The notes beneath the pieces were generated by a model that was not told the DNA's origin, searched no databases, and worked only from the letters and a program-made list of their open reading frames with translations. A stretch of DNA of 38,696 bases from Ureibacillus sinduriensis BLB-1 = JCM 15800 (GTDB lineage: Bacteria > Bacillota > Bacilli > Bacillales_A > Planococcaceae), in the NCBI RefSeq assembly GCF_000772955.1, contig NZ_JPVO01000030.1:1-38696 (forward strand). Reading direction: 5' to 3'. Every line of letters begins with the position of its first letter. The stretch's first letter is position 1. Shown one piece after another: positions 15,643-24,449 of this stretch. The position numbers were made by a program, and so were the translations under genes.

Positions 15643-16920
15643 ATGCTGACAGATAGAAGGGCAATTTTGATTGGCGAAGCAATTGAAAAAATTATGAAAG
15701 AAGTCGGAACCGGTCGTGTTGAGAAAATACCACTTATCAAAGCAGGGGGGCGTTATTTAGCGGAGGATATCATTGCGAATCAAGATGTGCCTGCCTTTGA
15801 TCGCTCCCTTTATGATGGATATGCCATAATGGCGGAAGATACAAGGTTTGCAACAAAAGAGAGTCCCATTGAACTTGAAGTGGTGGGCCATATTGGAGCT
15901 GGATCGGTTTTCCTCGGAGAAATCAAACAATATCAAGCCATCCGTATAATGACGGGAGCAGAGATGCCAAAAGGCTGCAATGCAATGATAATGCTGGAAC
16001 AAGTAACCGAATTGGAAAAAGAGGACAAGCAATTCATTGTGATAGACAAACAAATCCAAATAAACGAAAAAGTTCTTAAAAAAGGGGCGGAAATTACGAA
16101 GGGAACACTCCTCGTCGAAAAAGGGGCACAGATTACACCGGGAATAGTGGGATTGCTCGCAACCTTTGGATATAGCGAGGTGATGGTGGGAGTTAAACCG
16201 ACAGTTGGGGTGTTAGCTACAGGCAGCGAGCTATTGGAAATAGATGAACCGCTTGAACCTGGAAAAATCCGCAATAGCAATTCCTATATGCTAATGGCCC
16301 AAATCGAAAAGGTTGGGGCAAATGCGCTATATTTAGGGAAACTTGAGGACCGTCTCGATGAAAGTTATGCAGCAATGAAGAAGGCACTGACGCAAGTGGA
16401 TATTGTTATTACGACAGGTGGTGTTTCTGTCGGTGATTTTGACTTTCTGCCAGACATTTACGAACGTTTGGGTGCAAAAGTATTATTTAACAAAATTGCA
16501 ATGAGACCTGGCAGTGTGACGACTGTTGCTAAATTGGGGAAACAGTTCTTATTTGGCCTTTCGGGTAACCCCTCTGCAAGTTTTATAGGTTTTGAATTAT
16601 TGGTGCGTCCGGTACTCAAAACTATTTTAGGGAATGAACAGCCCTACCTTGTCTTTCGACAAGCCATTCTGGCAGAAGATTTCATCGTTCCCAATGCTTT
16701 CACACAGCTGATTCGGACGAAGCAAAAAGTAGAGGGGACGAATGTCTATGTCTCTTCCAATGGTTTAAACATGTCAAGTTCGATTACTTCATTGGTAGGA
16801 ACTGATGCACTGATCGTGTTGCCACCCTGTGACGACGGTTATAAGAAGGGTAGTATCGTCGATATTTTATTATTATCGGATGAGGGGCAAAAGATTAATT
16901 ATTTTACAACCTGCAATTAG
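15643..16920 (+). CDS. moeA: Molybdopterin molybdenumtransferase MoeA
   Basis: Inserts molybdate into adenylated molybdopterin, the final cofactor step. The length of 425 residues is normal. Visible family motifs are DVPAFDRSLYDGYAI (N-terminal), MTGAEMPKGCNAMIMLEQV, GVLATGSELL, TTGGVSVGDFDFLP and FGLSGNPSASFIGFELLVRP. AGGAGGTGAATGC gives an ideal ribosome site. Its 3' end is followed after 13 nt by moaE. Confidence 0.96.
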   Translation: MLTDRRAILIGEAIEKIMKEVGTGRVEKIPLIKAGGRYLAEDIIANQDVPAFDRSLYDGYAIMAEDTRFATKESPIELEVVGHIGAGSVFLGEIKQYQAIRIMTGAEMPKGCNAMIMLEQVTELEKEDKQFIVIDKQIQINEKVLKKGAEITKGTLLVEKGAQITPGIVGLLATFGYSEVMVGVKPTVGVLATGSELLEIDEPLEPGKIRNSNSYMLMAQIEKVGANALYLGKLEDRLDESYAAMKKALTQVDIVITTGGVSVGDFDFLPDIYERLGAKVLFNKIAMRPGSVTTVAKLGKQFLFGLSGNPSASFIGFELLVRPVLKTILGNEQPYLVFRQAILAEDFIVPNAFTQLIRTKQKVEGTNVYVSSNGLNMSSSITSLVGTDALIVLPPCDDGYKKGSIVDILLLSDEGQKINYFTTCN

Positions 16921-16933
16921 TGGAGGTGAAAGA

Positions 16934-17380
16934 ATGAAGAGTCACAATGAGTTGTTCTCAATAATTGATACCCGGATTGTTGTGGAAGAAATTATTCAGC
17001 AAGTAAAGTCTGTCAATGCTGGTGCAGTTACAGTATTCATCGGCACAGTAAGAGAGTTGACGAATGGTAAAAGAACATTATATTTGGAATACCAGGCATA
17101 TGAATCAATGGCCTTAAAAAAATTGACCGAAATTGGCGAAGAAATTAAACGTAAATGGCCGGCAACCAACGTCGCCATTACACACCGTATCGGAAAGCTG
17201 GAGATTTCGGATATTGCCGTTGTAATTGCTGTTTCATCACCTCATCGAAGAGAGGCATACGAAGCAAATGAGTATGCAATCGAGCGAATAAAGGAAATCG
17301 TCCCCATTTGGAAAAAAGAATTTTGGGATGATGGGTCAAAATGGATCGGCAATCAATTGCAAACGAACTCCTATGAATAA
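16934..17380 (+). CDS. moaE: Molybdopterin synthase catalytic subunit MoaE
   Basis: Large subunit of molybdopterin synthase, 148 residues. Conserved MoaE stretches are AGAVTVFIGTVRELTNGK, LEYQAYESMALKKL, VAITHRIGKLEISDIAV and the catalytic-Lys region VPIWKKEFWDDGSKWIGN. ATG 16934 with GGAGGTGAA is chosen; the frame extends farther upstream inside moeA but has no ribosome site there. Together with MoaD it adds both dithiolene sulfurs. Confidence 0.95.
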   Translation: MKSHNELFSIIDTRIVVEEIIQQVKSVNAGAVTVFIGTVRELTNGKRTLYLEYQAYESMALKKLTEIGEEIKRKWPATNVAITHRIGKLEISDIAVVIAVSSPHRREAYEANEYAIERIKEIVPIWKKEFWDDGSKWIGNQLQTNSYE

Positions 17381-17402
17381 ACAAGTAAAAGAGGTGAATC
17401 AT

Positions 17403-17636
17403 TTGATTAAAATATTATTGTTTGCTGGCCTTCAAGAAGAAATTGGTGCTGATTCCTTGATGATGGATTGTACGGAGTGTACAGTTCTTGAAGTGAAAAA
17501 ATACGTTCTTACGAAATTTCCACTAGTTGATTTACAGCAAGTCATTACGGCTGTAAACGAGGAGTTCTCGCAGGAGGAGGATAAAGTGATCTCTGGTGAC
17601 GTCGTAGCATTTCTTCCTCCGGTTAGTGGGGGATAA
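17403..17636 (+). CDS. moaD: Molybdopterin synthase sulfur carrier MoaD
   Basis: Ubiquitin-fold sulfur carrier of 77 residues beginning MIKILLFAGLQEEIG and ending in PPVSGG, the di-glycine tail that is adenylated by MoeB and thiocarboxylated. TTG at 17403 is the start: AAGAGGTG lies six nt before it. The same frame continues upstream into moaE without a ribosome site. Confidence 0.93.
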   Translation: MIKILLFAGLQEEIGADSLMMDCTECTVLEVKKYVLTKFPLVDLQQVITAVNEEFSQEEDKVISGDVVAFLPPVSGG

Positions 17637-17656
17637 TAGTTGGGGGTGCATACAAA

Positions 17657-18166
17657 GTGAGCATTGAAGAGCATAAAAAGATTAGGTTGAAAAATGTTAA
17701 AGTGATGGTTGTCACAATAAGTGATACAAGAACGTTTGAAACTGATAAAAGCGGACGCGTCATCTGTGAGTTGCTATCGAAAAATTTTTTTGAAATAAAA
17801 AAATATGAGATTATTAAAGATGATCGAGTGGAGATTCAATCCACACTTCTGGCAGGTATCCAAGATCCAGATGTCGATGTTATTTTAACGAACGGTGGAA
17901 CGGGCCTCTCCAACCGTGATATTACGTTTGATGTAGTGGATGAATTAGTTGATAAACCCATACCTGGTTTTGGGGAATTATTTCGTATGCTCAGCTATGA
18001 GGAGATCGGTTCCGCCAGCATGCTATCAAGGGCTATTGCTGGAGTAGCAAAAGGGACAGTTATCTTTTCTGCCCCAGGTTCCACGGGTGCCGTCAAGCTC
18101 GCAATGGAAAAGCTAATTTTGCCGGAAATGGTACATATAGTGAACGAACTTAAAAAAGAAAACTAA
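17657..18166 (+). CDS. moaB: Molybdopterin adenylyltransferase-type MogA/MoaB protein
   Basis: A 169-residue MoCF-biosynthesis domain protein that adenylates molybdopterin before metal insertion. Motifs: VMVVTISDTRTFETDKSG, ILTNGGTGLSNRDITFD and the C-terminal FSAPGSTGAVKLAMEKL. GTG start with TGGGGGTG eight nt upstream. It is the last gene of the plus-strand run, closed by a terminator shared with moaC. In Bacillus this protein is named MoaB; functionally it equals MogA. Confidence 0.9.
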   Translation: MSIEEHKKIRLKNVKVMVVTISDTRTFETDKSGRVICELLSKNFFEIKKYEIIKDDRVEIQSTLLAGIQDPDVDVILTNGGTGLSNRDITFDVVDELVDKPIPGFGELFRMLSYEEIGSASMLSRAIAGVAKGTVIFSAPGSTGAVKLAMEKLILPEMVHIVNELKKEN

Positions 18167-18171
18167 GCTTA

Positions 18172-18205
18172 AAGCCAAATTCTAAGTTGATTAGGGATTT
18201 GGCTT
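18172..18205. terminator. Bidirectional hairpin between moaB and moaC
   Basis: A 9-bp stem AAGCCAAAT/ATTTGGCTT between convergent genes. The T runs on both sides are poor. Confidence 0.5.
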
Positions 18206-18212
18206 GTCAACT

Positions 18213-18698
18213 TTAGCGTAGAAAATCCCCGCTTTTGCCGCCTGTTTTCTTCATTAACATGGTCGGCCCGATAATCATATTTTTATCTACTGCTTTACAC
18301 ATGTCGTAAATCGTTAGAGCGGTGGCTGAAACAGCCGTTAACGCCTCCATCTCCACCCCGGTGGAGCCTTTTGTTTTTACTTCGGCCTGAATCGTAATTT
18401 CATATTGATCTGCTTCATTGTCTACATTGTAGTCAAATGATATATTGACACCTGTTAGAGAAATCGGATGGCACATTGGAATAATGTTGGAAGTTTGTTT
18501 TGCTGCCATTATCCCTGCAACCTGTGCAACCGAAAGTACATCTCCTTTTTTATTTGTCCCATTTTTTATTTCTTCGTAAATTTCTTTATTTACTTTAATA
18601 GAGGAAAGAGCAATCGCAACTCTGACGGACTCCTCTTTTCGTGAGATATCGACCATTTGCGCCCTGCCTTGTTCGTTGAAATGTGTTAATTTCGCCAT
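18213..18698 (-). CDS. moaC: Cyclic pyranopterin monophosphate synthase MoaC
   Basis: Second enzyme of molybdenum cofactor synthesis, acting on the product of MoaA. The length of 161 residues is standard. Active-site motifs are present: [32 protein letters not shown] and [24 protein letters not shown] precedes the ATG. It is encoded against the rest of the cluster, so it has its own promoter in 18699-18960. The gap to the cyclase gene otherwise shows no supported gene. Confidence 0.96.
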   Translation of the reverse strand: MAKLTHFNEQGRAQMVDISRKEESVRVAIALSSIKVNKEIYEEIKNGTNKKGDVLSVAQVAGIMAAKQTSNIIPMCHPISLTGVNISFDYNVDNEADQYEITIQAEVKTKGSTGVEMEALTAVSATALTIYDMCKAVDKNMIIGPTMLMKKTGGKSGDFLR

Positions 18699-18994
18699 TG
18701 AAATTCCTCCTATGCTGTAACCAATTATAAGTCAAATTTAAATTTCTTTCACGCCCTTAGAAAGTGGCCTAATCATGGAATCGAAACCATCTGGGAGTAT
18801 ATGCGGAATTTGAAAATCCCCTTTAAAGACTATTGGCATGTATATCATACTAAATACATGGTCTTTTTGCTTGGAACGATACATATAATTACTAGTAAGT
18901 AGAGAGAAAGTATAAATGCAATTGTTTAAATAGTATGGAATTTTGGGTAGTCGCATTTTCATTTTGGACATAGTTTAAGAGGAGGGGAGTGGAG

Positions 18995-20206
18995 GTGAAG
19001 ATTAAACGGGAAGAGGAATCGAATGTTGAAGTCGGAATATTGGGCTATAATCTGAAAAAATTAAGTCTCATAAATAAGATTTACTTAATAATCTTCTTTA
19101 TAATGATCGTCTTTACTATATCGGGGCTGTTCTCTTCTACCGAACCCAGCTACCCACTATCTCCGGTGCTGTTTCAATATCTAATTACCTTCATTGTAGG
19201 TTCTGCATATTATTATCTACTTGATTTTAAGAAAGTTATTGTAACAGCAAGCAATTATAAGAAGATGAAATTACTTTTCAGTTTTTTTATATTTTACTTT
19301 TTTAATCTCGCTGCATTGCTTCCTTTCATAGAAGAAAATCTCTACCATCCAATTTTCATTTATTCTCTAATTCTATTATCAGCTATACCATTATTGGTGA
19401 TAACAAAAATCGAGCTGCTAATTCTACTTAGTATTTCCTGTATCATGTTGGGATTCCGTTTCCAGGCAGAACATGAATCATTACTTAGTACTCAAATGAT
19501 TCCATTAGGTATCTTATTACTGATTAGTTTTTTTATTTCTCGGCACACTCATTTTGCTTACATGCGTTCTCTTGGTCTTCTAAAGAATATGGAGGAAGAA
19601 GTCCGGATATTAAGGAATAAAACGGCTTTCTTGAAAGAGGCGATTCGTCAACTTGAACTTGAAAACAAACTTGACCCGTTGACAAATTTATATAACCGTA
19701 GAGCCTATAACGATTATTTACTAGATCTGCAAGAAGGGATCGGGAAAACAATCCATTCATTTTCGGTGATCATGGTAGATGTGGATTGTTTTAAGCTATA
19801 TAACGATACATATGGTCATGTAAAAGGAGATGAGGTTTTGGTCAAAATTGGAGGGCTATTGAACTCCATCTCGGAAGAGTTTGGATGCTTTGTAGGACGA
19901 TTTGGCGGAGAAGAATTTGTTATCATGTTGCCAAATGAGTGTAATAAAGTTGTGGAAAGTATATGTTGCCGGATTAAGGTAGGGGTGTTCAAGTTAAATA
20001 TCCAGCACCTTTCCTCTACAGTTGACAAGGTAGTGACGGTAAGTATTGGAGCTTGTACGATGGCGACACCGCAACTGGAAGATGTCCATGAATGTATAAG
20101 GGAAGCAGATGGAGCGCTCTATCGTGTGAAAGAAAGCGGTCGAAATGGTTATGAATATCGACGGGAATTTGAAGCTGCTAAAAGTGGAACATCTATCGTA
20201 AAATAG
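18995..20206 (+). CDS. Six-TM diguanylate cyclase (GGDEF)
   Basis: A protein of 403 residues. Six membrane helices fill about residues 25-195, then a short coiled coil (MEEEVRILRNKTAFLKEAIR) leads to a GGDEF domain from about 220 (LDPLTNLYNRRAYNDYL). The active-site loop is RFGGEEFVIML, so the enzyme should make cyclic-di-GMP. No RxxD inhibitory site lies five residues before it (the stretch reads SEEFGCFVG), so product inhibition is probably absent. GTG at 18995 is preferred because GGAGGGG is seven nt upstream; GTG at 18989 is too close. The membrane part is a likely signal sensor with no named domain. Confidence 0.9.
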   Translation: MKIKREEESNVEVGILGYNLKKLSLINKIYLIIFFIMIVFTISGLFSSTEPSYPLSPVLFQYLITFIVGSAYYYLLDFKKVIVTASNYKKMKLLFSFFIFYFFNLAALLPFIEENLYHPIFIYSLILLSAIPLLVITKIELLILLSISCIMLGFRFQAEHESLLSTQMIPLGILLLISFFISRHTHFAYMRSLGLLKNMEEEVRILRNKTAFLKEAIRQLELENKLDPLTNLYNRRAYNDYLLDLQEGIGKTIHSFSVIMVDVDCFKLYNDTYGHVKGDEVLVKIGGLLNSISEEFGCFVGRFGGEEFVIMLPNECNKVVESICCRIKVGVFKLNIQHLSSTVDKVVTVSIGACTMATPQLEDVHECIREADGALYRVKESGRNGYEYRREFEAAKSGTSIVK

Positions 20207-20215
20207 ATGTTTCGG

Positions 20216-20259
20216 AGTGTGGACAAACCCGAACATACGAGTTTGTCCACACTTTTTTT
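20216..20259 (+). terminator. Terminator-like hairpin, homologous to one at 28868
   Basis: A 13-bp stem (AGTGTGGACAAAC with GTTTGTCCACACT) followed by TTTTTTC ends the cyclase gene. Its reverse complement matches the hairpin at 28868-28909 well (AAAAAAG...GACAAACTCG...GTTTGTC). It therefore belongs to a repeat unit and not only to this gene. Confidence 0.85.
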
Positions 20260-20270
20260 CTTAAAATAAG

Positions 20271-20350
20271 TAAGTTGATGTCCGTTTCGTCGGACGCATT
20301 CCACGGGCGTGGGCCAATCCTCCACAGGAGTCCGCCGCCTACATCAACTA
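20271..20350 (-). repeat. GC-rich palindromic intergenic repeat, internally deleted copy
   Basis: The ends AAGTTGATGT and ACATCAACTA are inverted. Read on minus, it aligns with the longer copy at 28699-28825: GACTCCTG, GGAGGATTGG, CCACGCCCG, GGAA, GCGTCCG and AAACGGA occur in the same order. About 45-55 nt of the central CTCCTGCGGG hairpin are missing. Repeats of this style are common between genes in Bacillaceae. Confidence 0.8.
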
Positions 20351-20621
20351 CTTTTTCAAATTGAGAAAATTAAAACTGATGAGCTTGTGCCTAAGGATAA
20401 TCTTGTAATCTATAAGAATAAAACAAACATATGAAAGGATTTTGCGACAATAAAAACTTCTATCATCATATAGATGGTTTTTTACTGACCTAAATTTTCC
20501 CGTAGGCAATATAACAAAAACATGACGAAACTTGTAGCAGAAAGTTAATATTTAATGACAAAGTAAAATTAGTTAAACAAAATATTAATATTCCATTTAT
20601 AATGTTGAAGAGGTGATTAGT
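20351..20621. other. Gap before thyA
   Basis: AT-rich, no gene seen. A TATAAT at 20598 is too close to the start to act with the ribosome site. I cannot name the thyA promoter. Confidence 0.3.
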
Positions 20622-21602
20622 TTGGAGAAACATCCTGAATACGAATATTTAAATTTATTAAACTATACATTGGAAAATGGCATTAGAAAATCAGACCGTA
20701 CCGGAACCGGTACAATAAGCGTTTTCGGTTATCAAATGCGCTATGATTTGAGTAAAGGTTTTCCATTGTTTACAACGAAACGGGTATCATTTAAATTGAT
20801 CGCAAGTGAACTGCTATGGTTCATAAAGGGAGATACAAATATACGTTATCTGCTGCAGCATAACAATCATATATGGGACGAATGGGCGTTTAAAAAATGG
20901 GCGGAATCCGACGAATATTCTGGACCGGATATGACGGACTTTGGACGCCGTTGTTTGGTTGATGATGAATTCAATGAAGTCTATCAGCAGGAGCTTAAAT
21001 CATTTTGTCAAAGAATTTTGGAGGATGATGATTTTGCTGCAAAATATGGTGATCTAGGGAACGTATATGGGAAGCAATGGCGTAATTGGACAACATCAGA
21101 CGGTGAAAGTATCGACCAATTGCAGGATGCAATCGACCAAATAAAACATAATCCTGATTCCCGAAGAATTATCGTGAATGCCTGGAATCCTGAAGATGTA
21201 ATCAATGCTGGCGGGAAAGGGAGCAAGGCCGCACTGCCGCCATGTCATGTGATGTTTCAATTTTACGTGGCGGATGGAAAACTTAGTTGTATGCTGACTC
21301 AACGCAGCGGCGATCAATTTTTGGGAATTCCTTATAATGTGAGCTCTTATTCATTGTTAACGTATTTAATCGCACATGAATGTGGACTGGAGGTTGGAGA
21401 ATTTGTCCATTCGATAGGGGACGCCCATATTTATTCCAATCATCTCGATCAGGTGAAGGAGCAATTATCACGCGAACCGCGACAGTTTCCAACTTTGAAA
21501 ATCAATTCTGAGAAAACATCCATCTTTGATATTGAAATGGAAGATATCGTTCTAGAAGGGTACAACCCGCATCCAGCAATTAAAGCTCCAGTAGCTGTTT
21601 AA
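20622..21602 (+). CDS. thyA: Thymidylate synthase ThyA
   Basis: Methylates dUMP to dTMP with methylenetetrahydrofolate, giving dihydrofolate for DfrA. It has 326 residues, longer than the 264-residue E. coli form and matching the Lactobacillus-type enzyme with an insertion (about residues 85-140, [20 protein letters not shown] onward). Catalytic Cys in [13 protein letters not shown]; folate/phosphate motifs [24 protein letters not shown] and [12 protein letters not shown] at 20622 is preferred with AGAGGTGAT upstream; the GTG at 20613 overlaps that site. In many Bacillales dfrA follows directly, but here it is 5.9 kb away. Confidence 0.95.
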   Translation: MEKHPEYEYLNLLNYTLENGIRKSDRTGTGTISVFGYQMRYDLSKGFPLFTTKRVSFKLIASELLWFIKGDTNIRYLLQHNNHIWDEWAFKKWAESDEYSGPDMTDFGRRCLVDDEFNEVYQQELKSFCQRILEDDDFAAKYGDLGNVYGKQWRNWTTSDGESIDQLQDAIDQIKHNPDSRRIIVNAWNPEDVINAGGKGSKAALPPCHVMFQFYVADGKLSCMLTQRSGDQFLGIPYNVSSYSLLTYLIAHECGLEVGEFVHSIGDAHIYSNHLDQVKEQLSREPRQFPTLKINSEKTSIFDIEMEDIVLEGYNPHPAIKAPVAV

Positions 21603-21744
21603 TGGTTTAGCGACTGACTGGGTTGCTATCATTTTTCCTTTCTTTATTTGATGCATGTAGAGGAAGAAACATAAATACTTCTTCAACATAAGAGTTACTG
21701 GATGAATTCAATATCTTATAAAAATTCTTCGAATGGAGGAAATT

Positions 21745-22116
21745 ATGGAACTTGGTGCATTCTCTGTCAGTTTAAGTGTAAAAGACATTAAGAAGTCAAA
21801 ATCCTTTTATGAAAGCCTTGGATTTAAAGTCTTTGGAGGGGACATCACCCAAAATTGGCTTATTATGAAAAATGAAAGTTGCGTTATTGGTCTATTCCAA
21901 GGAATGTTTGAGAAGAACATTTTGACTTTTAACCCAGGGTGGTCTCAAGATGCCGAGAATCTTGAATCCTTCAAGGACATAAGGGAAATCCAGAAACAAT
22001 TAAAAGCACAAGGCATTAAAGTGCTTTCAGAAACCGGCAAAACAAGCGGGGGACCTGCAAGTTTTACAATAGAAGATCCGGATGGCAACCCAATTCTTTT
22101 TGATCAACACAGATAA
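21745..22116 (+). CDS. VOC-superfamily (glyoxalase-like) protein
   Basis: A 123-residue protein with the paired beta-alpha-beta-beta-beta units of the vicinal oxygen chelate fold: LGAFSVSLSVKDIKKSKSFY at the N-terminus and GGPASFTIEDPDGNPILFDQ at the C-terminus. Such proteins are metal-dependent lyases, dioxygenases or drug-binding resistance proteins. The usual first His is replaced by Ser (SVSL), so activity is uncertain. TGGAGGAA before ATG 21745 decides the start. Terminator at 22154. Confidence 0.85.
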   Translation: MELGAFSVSLSVKDIKKSKSFYESLGFKVFGGDITQNWLIMKNESCVIGLFQGMFEKNILTFNPGWSQDAENLESFKDIREIQKQLKAQGIKVLSETGKTSGGPASFTIEDPDGNPILFDQHR

Positions 22117-22153
22117 GCTATTGCTAGCCATTACAAAAATTATCGATAAATAA

Positions 22154-22193
22154 AACACTGCTGATCCTTTTTATGGACCCAGCAGTGTTTTTT
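22154..22193. terminator. Bidirectional terminator
   Basis: AACACTGCTG/CAGCAGTGTT stem with TTTTTT on plus and TTTTATT on minus, between the VOC gene and the convergent ABC-F gene. Confidence 0.85.
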
Positions 22194-22199
22194 GATTAT

Positions 22200-24023
22200 T
22201 TATTCATTAAGCCAAACTGCTAAAAGCTCATCCAGCTTGTTTTCAAGTCTTTCCAGCTCGGACTCGCCGACGGACAGATGGGTTGCGCCCAAACTCTCCT
22301 TTGCTTTCTTGATTTTTGCCTCCAACTGCTCAATTTGTTTCTCGATAGAGGTATTACTAGTCTTCTGGCTCTTGGGTAGTGCGTTTATAGCAAATGGTTC
22401 AGAAGCAGCCTGGATTGGCCGTTCGTTATGTTTTTGTCGAGCCCAGTGAAAGTTGCCGTTATAAATAAATAGCTGCTGATTTTCAATCCACGCTATCCGT
22501 TGGAAGAGTTGATTCAAGAAATAGCGGTCATGTGAAACTGCCAGTACGGTGCCGTTGAAGTGTTGCACTGTCTCTTCAAGAACTTCCCTCGATTCAATAT
22601 CCAAGTGGTTGGTCGGTTCATCAAGTATGAGGAGATTGATTTCTTCATGCATTAGCTGTGCCAAACGAAGTCTCATTTTTTCCCCACCACTTAAATCCTT
22701 CACTTTTTTAAATACATCATAGCCATAAAATAAAAATTTCGCTAAAATATGGCGGGCTTCACCTTCTGCAATGTGTACTTCTTTCCGAAAAACATCAATC
22801 AACCGTGCATTCATATCCTCGTACACAAAGTTTTGTGATAAATAGCCAATTTTAACATTGCTTCCAACGGTAATCTTGCCAAAATCCGGCAACACTTCTT
22901 CTGTAATCATTTTTAAGAGTGTGGATTTCCCGGTACCATTTAACCCGACAATTGCTAGTCGATCTTGCCAGCGCAGTTGTAGTGAAATATCTTCAAACAA
23001 AACTTTGTCATATTTTTTTGTCACGTTTTCATAAATTACCACATCTTTACCGCTTCGTTCATTTACTTCGAGTTTTAACTGCATCTTTTTTGTGATAACC
23101 GGCTTTTTAACCAACTCGATTCTAGCAAGTGCTTTCTCCATACTTTTTGCTCGGCGATGTAGCGCTGCATTTGGAGGATTCGCTTCATTAGCCCAAATTT
23201 TTAACCTTTTTATCGTTTCTTTCATTTTGGCAATTTTCTTTTGTTGTTCCTCATACTGGGAGAATTCATTTAAAATCCTCGCTTCACGCATTTCGACGAA
23301 ATCATCATAGTTTCCTTTGTATGGATAGGGCTCACCATCCTCGATCTCGATTACCTTCGTTACGACTTCATTCATAAATTGGCGGTCGTGGGAAACGACA
23401 ATTAAAGTTCCTTCATAATTTTTTAGGTAACCCTCGAGCCATTCGATTGAATTCATATCCAGATGGTTCGTCGGTTCGTCCAATAATAAAATCTGGGGAT
23501 TTAATAAAAGAATTTGCCCCAGCATGACTTTTGTTTTTTCTCCACCACTTAAAAGTTGGAACGGTGTGTGAAGAAGGGGGGTAATCCCTAATCCATTTGC
23601 AATCATCTGGATCTTGGCTTCAATTTCATAGCCTCCGAGCATCATAAACTGTTCCTGTATTTCACCATATTGCTTCAAAAGTTTGTCAAGCTGCTCGGAA
23701 ACTGCCATTTGTTGTTCTAATTGCTGCATTTTCTCTTGCATTTCAAGGATGGTTTTAAAAGCCTCTTTAAGAACATCTTCGGCGAGTACATCCTCATAAG
23801 GTGGGATTTGGTGCAGGTACCCAATGGACGTTCCTCTCCTTTTAATAATCCGGCCAACATCAGGCGATTCGATACTCGCCAAGACTTTCAGAAGCGTAGT
23901 TTTTCCGCACCCATTGCGTCCCACGATTGCGACACGTTCGCCATCATTTATTTCCAATGTTAAACCTTCGAAGATTACGGTACCACCGTATATTTTTGTA
24001 ATGTTTTCTGCTTTTATCGACAC
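22200..24023 (-). CDS. ABC-F family ATPase, probable antibiotic-induced ribosome protection protein
   Basis: A soluble protein of 607 residues with two ABC ATPase domains and no membrane part. Domain 1: Walker A GRNGCGKTT, signature LLSGGEKTKVML, Walker B QILLLDEPTNHLD. An interdomain linker of about 75 charged residues follows (YEEQQKKIAKMKETIKRLKI ...). Domain 2: GLNGTGKST, LSGGEKMRLRLAQL, LLILDEPTNHLD. A C-terminal coiled coil ends the protein. ABC-F proteins bind the ribosomal E site; some dislodge antibiotics from the peptidyl-transferase region. GTG at 24021-24023 is preferred, six nt behind GGAGGAA. The promoter-leader ORF-terminator arrangement upstream is known from resistance ABC-F genes (vmlR, vga, lsa types), which favours a resistance role. 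The drug class cannot be told. Confidence 0.88.
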   Translation of the reverse strand: MSIKAENITKIYGGTVIFEGLTLEINDGERVAIVGRNGCGKTTLLKVLASIESPDVGRIIKRRGTSIGYLHQIPPYEDVLAEDVLKEAFKTILEMQEKMQQLEQQMAVSEQLDKLLKQYGEIQEQFMMLGGYEIEAKIQMIANGLGITPLLHTPFQLLSGGEKTKVMLGQILLLNPQILLLDEPTNHLDMNSIEWLEGYLKNYEGTLIVVSHDRQFMNEVVTKVIEIEDGEPYPYKGNYDDFVEMREARILNEFSQYEEQQKKIAKMKETIKRLKIWANEANPPNAALHRRAKSMEKALARIELVKKPVITKKMQLKLEVNERSGKDVVIYENVTKKYDKVLFEDISLQLRWQDRLAIVGLNGTGKSTLLKMITEEVLPDFGKITVGSNVKIGYLSQNFVYEDMNARLIDVFRKEVHIAEGEARHILAKFLFYGYDVFKKVKDLSGGEKMRLRLAQLMHEEINLLILDEPTNHLDIESREVLEETVQHFNGTVLAVSHDRYFLNQLFQRIAWIENQQLFIYNGNFHWARQKHNERPIQAASEPFAINALPKSQKTSNTSIEKQIEQLEAKIKKAKESLGATHLSVGESELERLENKLDELLAVWLNE

Positions 24024-24083
24024 TGTGTGTTCCTCCATTTTTTACACAGCGACCAATCATTGAGAGTCAATTTTTATGCACAA

Positions 24084-24114
24084 AAAAGACTGCTCGATTA
24101 ACAAGCAGTCTTTT
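24084..24114 (-). terminator. Attenuator terminator in the ABC-F leader
   Basis: On minus, AAAAGACTGCT pairs perfectly with AGCAGTCTTTT over a 9-nt loop and runs into TTTTTTGTG, between the leader ORF and the ABC-F start. The loop TTAATC can pair with GATTGA at the end of the leader ORF, a candidate antiterminator contact. Confidence 0.85.
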
Positions 24115-24141
24115 CGCATAAGTCATGAAAAGAATGGTCAA

Positions 24142-24276
24142 TCAGCTGTGTTCTCGATTTTTTTGTCTAAAAAAGGGCATACGAATCCCGTTAGGCGCAA
24201 AATCGAAAGTAATGACACGCGAAAAATAAAGGAAACGGTCATTATTTACACATGTCATCACAGCTAATGTATTCAT
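24142..24276 (-). CDS. 44-residue leader peptide of the ABC-F gene
   Basis: ATG at 24274-24276 with CGGAGGTGA upstream opens a frame beginning MNTLAVMTCVNNDRFLYFS, containing TFDFAPNGIRMPFF and ending NREHS before TGA. It lies behind a consensus promoter and before an intrinsic terminator. Its likely role is regulatory: a ribosome stalled here by an antibiotic would change the RNA fold and let transcription reach the ABC-F gene. A short AATGAC/GTCATT stem is possible inside the ORF. It could also be a functional small protein, but the context argues for a leader. Confidence 0.75.
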   Translation of the reverse strand: MNTLAVMTCVNNDRFLYFSRVITFDFAPNGIRMPFFRQKNREHS

Positions 24277-24307
24277 TCTTTTCACCTCCGATCATAATAG
24301 TATTTTC

Positions 24308-24336
24308 AGTATATTCAATGGATTGTAAAATGTCAA
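24308..24336 (-). promoter_or_regulatory. Consensus sigma-A promoter of the leader/ABC-F unit
   Basis: On minus, -35 TTGACA (24336-24331), a 17-nt spacer and -10 TATACT (24313-24308). The leader start is 32 nt further on. Strong constitutive initiation is expected, with control by attenuation. Confidence 0.85.
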
Positions 24337-24449
24337 TCTTATTCTAAAAGGCAAATAACATGTTTTTATTTATTCAGTGAAGGAAATTATGTGTATAAGG
24401 TAGAATCTAACGTAGATAATACTAGATGTTCAGACTGGGGAGAAAATTC

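Noticed and set aside
17328..17402. Longer MoaD start inside moaE
   Set aside because: No ribosome site; TTG 17403 has AAGAGGTG at proper spacing and gives the usual MoaD length.
18738..18971. 77-codon minus-strand frame upstream of moaC
   Set aside because: It lacks a ribosome site and the composition is not protein-like; it is probably the moaC and cyclase promoter region.
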